Shown here one piece after another: positions 6,121 to 9,085 of a DNA stretch of 9,085 nucleotides (its first letter is position 1; each line of letters starts with the position of its first letter). The translations under genes and the position numbers were made by a program. Below the pieces are notes generated by a model. The model did not search any database. It was given only the letters and a program-made list of their open reading frames with translations, and had not been told where the DNA came from. The stretch is from Thermoproteota archaeon (GTDB taxonomy: Archaea > Thermoproteota > Thermoprotei > Thermoproteales > Thermocladiaceae): assembly GCA_013153895.1 (NCBI GenBank), contig JAADDN010000205.1:1-9085 (forward strand), given 5' to 3'.

Positions 6121-8085
6121 TTGCATAGTCTCTCTTCTATCAACAACCTTAGCTCCACCATATCCAATATATATTAGCTTGTCAGGATTTAATGCATCTA
6201 TGACCTCTCTACGATTTGTTGCAACTATGAGAGTTATCTTAAATCTTCTACACACTTCAGCTAACTTACGAGCAACTCTCATAGCTGTTAATGCATCTAG
6301 ATGTGCAGTGAACTCATCTATTAGTAGGAGGTTTGGTCTCTCTGCTAGTAGGCTAGCTATCTTTGCTCTCTCCTTCTGACCTGTAGATAATTCATCAAAC
6401 CTGGCTCTGTAGAGTACAGCATCAGATAATCCACAGATGTTTAATACTTCTATTGCTGCATGAGCATCACCTATCTTATTATACATATGTTCTAGAAGAC
6501 TCTCACTACCAAACTTTGGCTCATGTTCTCCAGGTATGAGAGCTGCTGCTCTAGCGTTAGGAGGAACCTCTATAGTTCCCTCAGTAGGAACATACTTCTC
6601 ATCAGTCTCTCCAAGTACTTTACCTAAGACGAGTCTGAGAAATGTTGTCTTTCCAGCTCCTGATGCACCAACTAAGACAACTATCTCTCCTGGATTTATC
6701 TGAAGATTTACGTCTCTCAGTACTGTTCTCTCGACAACCCTTCTATCAACTCCAAATGCCTTCAAGACATCTTGAAGCTCCTTCCTTAGAGATGATAGGT
6801 CGAGAGTGCTCCTATATACTTTTGCTACTGACTTAAATATTATTGGACCTGTGAGAGGATCACCAACGCTATACCTTGGTCTATATAGTTTTCCTCCATG
6901 CTTTCTAGCATATGGATCATTCTTGAGGAACTCTTCAATCTTCTTTCTAGCTATATCTGTAAGTGGGTAGTAGAGTACTGGTCTACCGCTAGCTGTATCC
7001 CATAGATATATGAATCCTGCCTTCTCAAAGAAGGGATTATACCTAGCCATCTGAGCTATAACCTCCACAAGATGTTTCTTTCTCTTCATCTCTGGTACTC
7101 TTCTCTCAGCTATCCACTCTACAGCAAGCTTCACAGCTAGAACTCCAAGACCATCACCACGATAGTCTGGATGTATGACTACTCTAGCTATTCTTGCAGC
7201 AGCAGTATTACACCTATGCAACATTTCTCTAAGCATGTCACCAACCATCGCTTTTGCAAGTCTCTTACCATATATGCTGGCGAGCTCCCTATACTTAGTG
7301 AAGAGCTCCTTCCTCTTAGTATATGCTAGAGGCCAGAATGTTGGGTGAAACCAGGATTTTCCAAAGACCTTCTCTCTAATAAACTTCTCTATCACTACAG
7401 TACCATCCTCCTTCACTATTCTCCTAGACATTAATGGTATTGGAGTATCAACTCTAACGTATCCTACTATCCTAGGCTCATATGGTTCTCTCTCAACAAG
7501 TTCAAGTACTAGGAATCTAGATGATGGTAATGATCCTCTTATCTCAACTAGCTTGCATGGTATATTACATTGTTGACATTTTGGTTGAATATTAGACTCA
7601 TAGTACTTACCACAGTTTGGGCATCTCCATACAGCAACAATCTCCTCCTCTGAAGCATAATGATACTGCTCTAGCTCTACTATTGATACATAATCCTCTT
7701 CTGTTAATGCTTCTCTTGCAAGTATCTTATACTTGTATAGTACCTTACCTGTAAGTGGATCATATCTAGGATGTTCAACAAGCTTCTGAAAGACAGGCCA
7801 GACCTTTATGATGGACTTACCATAGTACCTATATAGTTCATAGTCTGTATAGTCTAGAAATGTTATATCACCAACCTTCTTAGGTTCACCAATCATTACA
7901 AGCTTAACTTTCTCTCCAGGTATGAGCCACTGTGCTATGTTTCCCATCATTATCAGGTTAAGTCTTCCATAACCTTCTACATCTACCTCTACACGTCCCT
8001 GCCACCTATATCCATATTTTGGTACATCAACCTTAACGATCTTACCATAAGTCTCCCTTCTCTGAGCAGCCTCTACGCTCTGCAT
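6109..8085 (-). CDS. COG2401-type protein: zinc ribbon and GNAT acetyltransferase fused to an ABC ATPase
   Basis: A 658-residue soluble fusion with no membrane segments, of the type known as an ABC-type ATPase fused to a predicted acetyltransferase domain; its function is not known to me. Residues 1-115 form a beta-rich domain of unknown fold. A GNAT domain spans about 120-375, with its acetyl-CoA loop RGDGLG at 309-314 after IARVVIHPDY, and NPFFEKAGF at 350-358. A zinc ribbon (Cys155, Cys158, Cys170, Cys173; also Cys177) is inserted near the start of the GNAT fold. The ABC domain (about 415-650) has Walker A GASGAGKTT at 473-481, signature LSTGQ at 566-570, Walker B LLLIDE at 586-591 and D-loop AHLD at 594-597. 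The H-loop His is replaced by Asn624 (ATNRR). There is no permease partner nearby, and lack of a transmembrane part argues against a transporter. It is divergent from asd. Confidence 0.88.
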   Translation of the reverse strand: MQSVEAAQRRETYGKIVKVDVPKYGYRWQGRVEVDVEGYGRLNLIMMGNIAQWLIPGEKVKLVMIGEPKKVGDITFLDYTDYELYRYYGKSIIKVWPVFQKLVEHPRYDPLTGKVLYKYKILAREALTEEDYVSIVELEQYHYASEEEIVAVWRCPNCGKYYESNIQPKCQQCNIPCKLVEIRGSLPSSRFLVLELVEREPYEPRIVGYVRVDTPIPLMSRRIVKEDGTVVIEKFIREKVFGKSWFHPTFWPLAYTKRKELFTKYRELASIYGKRLAKAMVGDMLREMLHRCNTAAARIARVVIHPDYRGDGLGVLAVKLAVEWIAERRVPEMKRKKHLVEVIAQMARYNPFFEKAGFIYLWDTASGRPVLYYPLTDIARKKIEEFLKNDPYARKHGGKLYRPRYSVGDPLTGPIIFKSVAKVYRSTLDLSSLRKELQDVLKAFGVDRRVVERTVLRDVNLQINPGEIVVLVGASGAGKTTFLRLVLGKVLGETDEKYVPTEGTIEVPPNARAAALIPGEHEPKFGSESLLEHMYNKIGDAHAAIEVLNICGLSDAVLYRARFDELSTGQKERAKIASLLAERPNLLLIDEFTAHLDALTAMRVARKLAEVCRRFKITLIVATNRREVIDALNPDKLIYIGYGGAKVVDRRETMQSSS

Positions 8086-8108
8086 AGCAGTAACACTACG
8101 ATTCTAAG

Positions 8109-8117
8109 ATACTAAAA
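8109..8117 (-). promoter_or_regulatory. TATA-like element for the ABC/GNAT fusion gene
   Basis: The minus strand reads TTTTAGTAT, centred about 28 bp before the ATG at 8085, the spacing expected of a leaderless archaeal promoter. The match to a TATA consensus is moderate. Confidence 0.4.
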
Positions 8118-8118
8118 C

Positions 8119-8128
8119 TTAATTAATA
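8119..8128 (+). promoter_or_regulatory. TATA-like element for asd
   Basis: TTAATTAATA is centred about 33 bp upstream of the asd ATG (8157), preceded by an A-rich BRE-like AAAAC (8114-8118). It would give a transcript with a leader of only a few bases. It abuts the opposite TATA-like element, so the two promoters would share factor-binding space. Confidence 0.45.
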
Positions 8129-8156
8129 AGAATCGCATGACTATATCTAAACAAGT

Positions 8157-9085
8157 ATGGACAAGCTTAAGGTTCTCGTGCTAGGATGTACAGGACTTGT
8201 AGGTCAGAGATTTCTAACATTACTTAAGGATCACCCAATGTTTGAGGTAGCTGGACTAGTAGCATCAGAAAGAAATGTCGGTAAGAAGTATAGAGAAGCG
8301 GTAAGATGGGTCATAGAGGAACCTATTCCTGAAGAGTTTGCAGATATGGAACTTCTACCACCAGATCCTGACAAGCTACCTAAAGTTGATCTAGTATTCT
8401 CAGCCTTACCATCAGATGTTGCAGAGAAGCTAGAGATAGAGCTAGTAAAGAGAGGTCACATAGTTGTATCAAACGCAAGTAATAACAGGCTCGACCCAGA
8501 TGTGCCACTTATAGTTCCAGAAATCAATGCTGATCATCTAGAGATACTTAAAGTACAGAAGAAGAATAGAGGATGGCCAGGTCTTCTAGTTAAAAATGCT
8601 AACTGTACAACAATAATCCTCACACTAAGCCTCAAACCTATACAGGAAGCCTTCGGAATAAAGAGAATATTCGTAACAACAATGCAGGCAGTATCAGGAG
8701 CAGGAATAGGTGCAGATGCTGTACAAGCAGTATCAATAATAGACAACATAATACCATACATAAAGAAGGAGGAAGATAAAGTACAGACAGAGACTCGCAA
8801 AATACTTGGAAAACTAGAGAACGATACTATAAGATGGGCAAACTTTAACATATATGCAACAACAACAAGAGTACCAGTCATAGATGGTCACCTAGAGTCA
8901 GTATACGTAGAAACAGAGAGAGAAGTAGACATAGAAGAGCTCTACAAAGAAATTGAAAGATTTAACACAAACAACAAAATAAGCAAACTAAACCTACCAA
9001 CAAGTCCACCAAAACCAGTAGTAATAAGAAGAGAAATAGATAGACCACAACCAAGACTAGACAGAATGGAAGGAAAAGGAATGAG
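8157..9085 (+). CDS. asd: Aspartate-semialdehyde dehydrogenase, archaeal type (3' end outside window)
   Basis: This enzyme reduces aspartyl-4-phosphate to aspartate-4-semialdehyde with NADPH, feeding threonine, methionine and lysine synthesis. 309 codons are present of roughly 350, and the frame stays open to the window edge. Visible features are the nucleotide-binding loop GCTGLVGQ at 10-17, SALPSDVAE near 82-90, the catalytic Cys150 in NANCTT, QAVSGAG at 177-183, the substrate-binding TETRKI near 211-216, and the catalytic His245 in RVPVIDGH. The sequence ends in DRMEGKGM, where family members lead into the final strand. The start is the first ATG after the promoter region. Codon use changes along the gene: in bases 8161-8220 A and T number 17 each per 60, while in 9001-9060 A is 30 and T is 7. 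Identification is firm. Confidence 0.94.
   Translation, partial: MDKLKVLVLGCTGLVGQRFLTLLKDHPMFEVAGLVASERNVGKKYREAVRWVIEEPIPEEFADMELLPPDPDKLPKVDLVFSALPSDVAEKLEIELVKRGHIVVSNASNNRLDPDVPLIVPEINADHLEILKVQKKNRGWPGLLVKNANCTTIILTLSLKPIQEAFGIKRIFVTTMQAVSGAGIGADAVQAVSIIDNIIPYIKKEEDKVQTETRKILGKLENDTIRWANFNIYATTTRVPVIDGHLESVYVETEREVDIEELYKEIERFNTNNKISKLNLPTSPPKPVVIRREIDRPQPRLDRMEGKGM

Larger units (their letters stand above)
8099..8135. promoter_or_regulatory. Inverted repeat CGATTCT-N23-AGAATCG bracketing the divergent TATA elements
   Basis: Perfect 7-bp complementary arms at 8099-8105 and 8129-8135 extend to 9 bp with one mismatch. Their centre (8117) coincides with the junction of the two TATA-like elements for the ABC/GNAT gene and asd. 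This is a candidate two-half-site operator controlling both genes. The symmetry is seen in sequence; the regulatory role is inferred, and AT-rich DNA makes some such symmetry expected by chance. Confidence 0.35.

Noticed and set aside
8141..8149. CTATATCTA as the asd TATA box
   Set aside because: It lies only 8-16 bp before the ATG, too close for a transcript that contains the start codon.
8534..8881. Minus-strand frame antisense to asd (115 codons)
   Set aside because: asd is well supported on the other strand with catalytic Cys and His in place; no motif in the shadow frame.
1..9085. CRISPR arrays, tRNA or rRNA genes, insertion sequences, inteins
   Set aside because: No regularly spaced repeats, no cloverleaf-like stretch, no transposase or terminal repeats were seen, and all conserved genes read through without inserted domains or frameshifts.

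Overview
The window looks like the chromosome of an archaeon, most probably a (hyper)thermophilic member of the Thermoproteota (Crenarchaeota). The reasons are archaeal-type Trm1, the UPF0200/UPF0201 pair, the COG2401 ABC-ATPase/acetyltransferase fusion, and an archaeal-type aspartate-semialdehyde dehydrogenase. The DNA is AT-rich, arginine is written mostly as AGA/AGG, and TATA boxes lie about 27 bp ahead of start codons, as on leaderless archaeal transcripts. No genus can be named from this alone.

Layout. (1) 2-1631, plus strand: the 3' part of trm1 (tRNA G26 dimethyltransferase), a UPF0200 P-loop kinase-like protein and a UPF0201 RNA-binding-like protein, joined by two ATGA overlaps. (2) 1628-4652, minus strand: an operon of a purF-like paralogue, purD and purS. 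It meets the first cluster tail to tail with a 4-bp overlap. (3) 4653-4752: a 100-bp divergent promoter region with a TTTAAAT-type TATA box for each direction and, between them, a 25-bp inverted repeat that looks like an operator. (4) 4753-6120, plus strand: a canonical purF. (5) 6109-8085, minus strand: a 658-residue protein with a zinc ribbon, a GNAT domain and an ABC ATPase, overlapping the purF 3' end by 12 bp. (6) 8086-8156: a second divergent promoter region, with abutting TATA-like elements bracketed by an inverted repeat. (7) 8157-9085, plus strand: asd, running off the window. No gene-free stretch exceeds 100 bp.

The core of the window is early purine synthesis. PurF makes phosphoribosylamine (PRA), PurD ligates it to glycine, and PurS is the small subunit of FGAM synthase. 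The most notable object is the second PurF-like protein, co-transcribed with purD and divergent from the true purF. With its start corrected to GTG at 4652, it begins Met-Thr instead of Met-Cys and lacks the other glutaminase catalytic residues. It nevertheless keeps four cysteines matching the [4Fe-4S] ligands and much of the phosphoribosyltransferase core. It is either an ammonia-dependent or regulatory pseudoenzyme, or a partner subunit of PurF and/or PurD.
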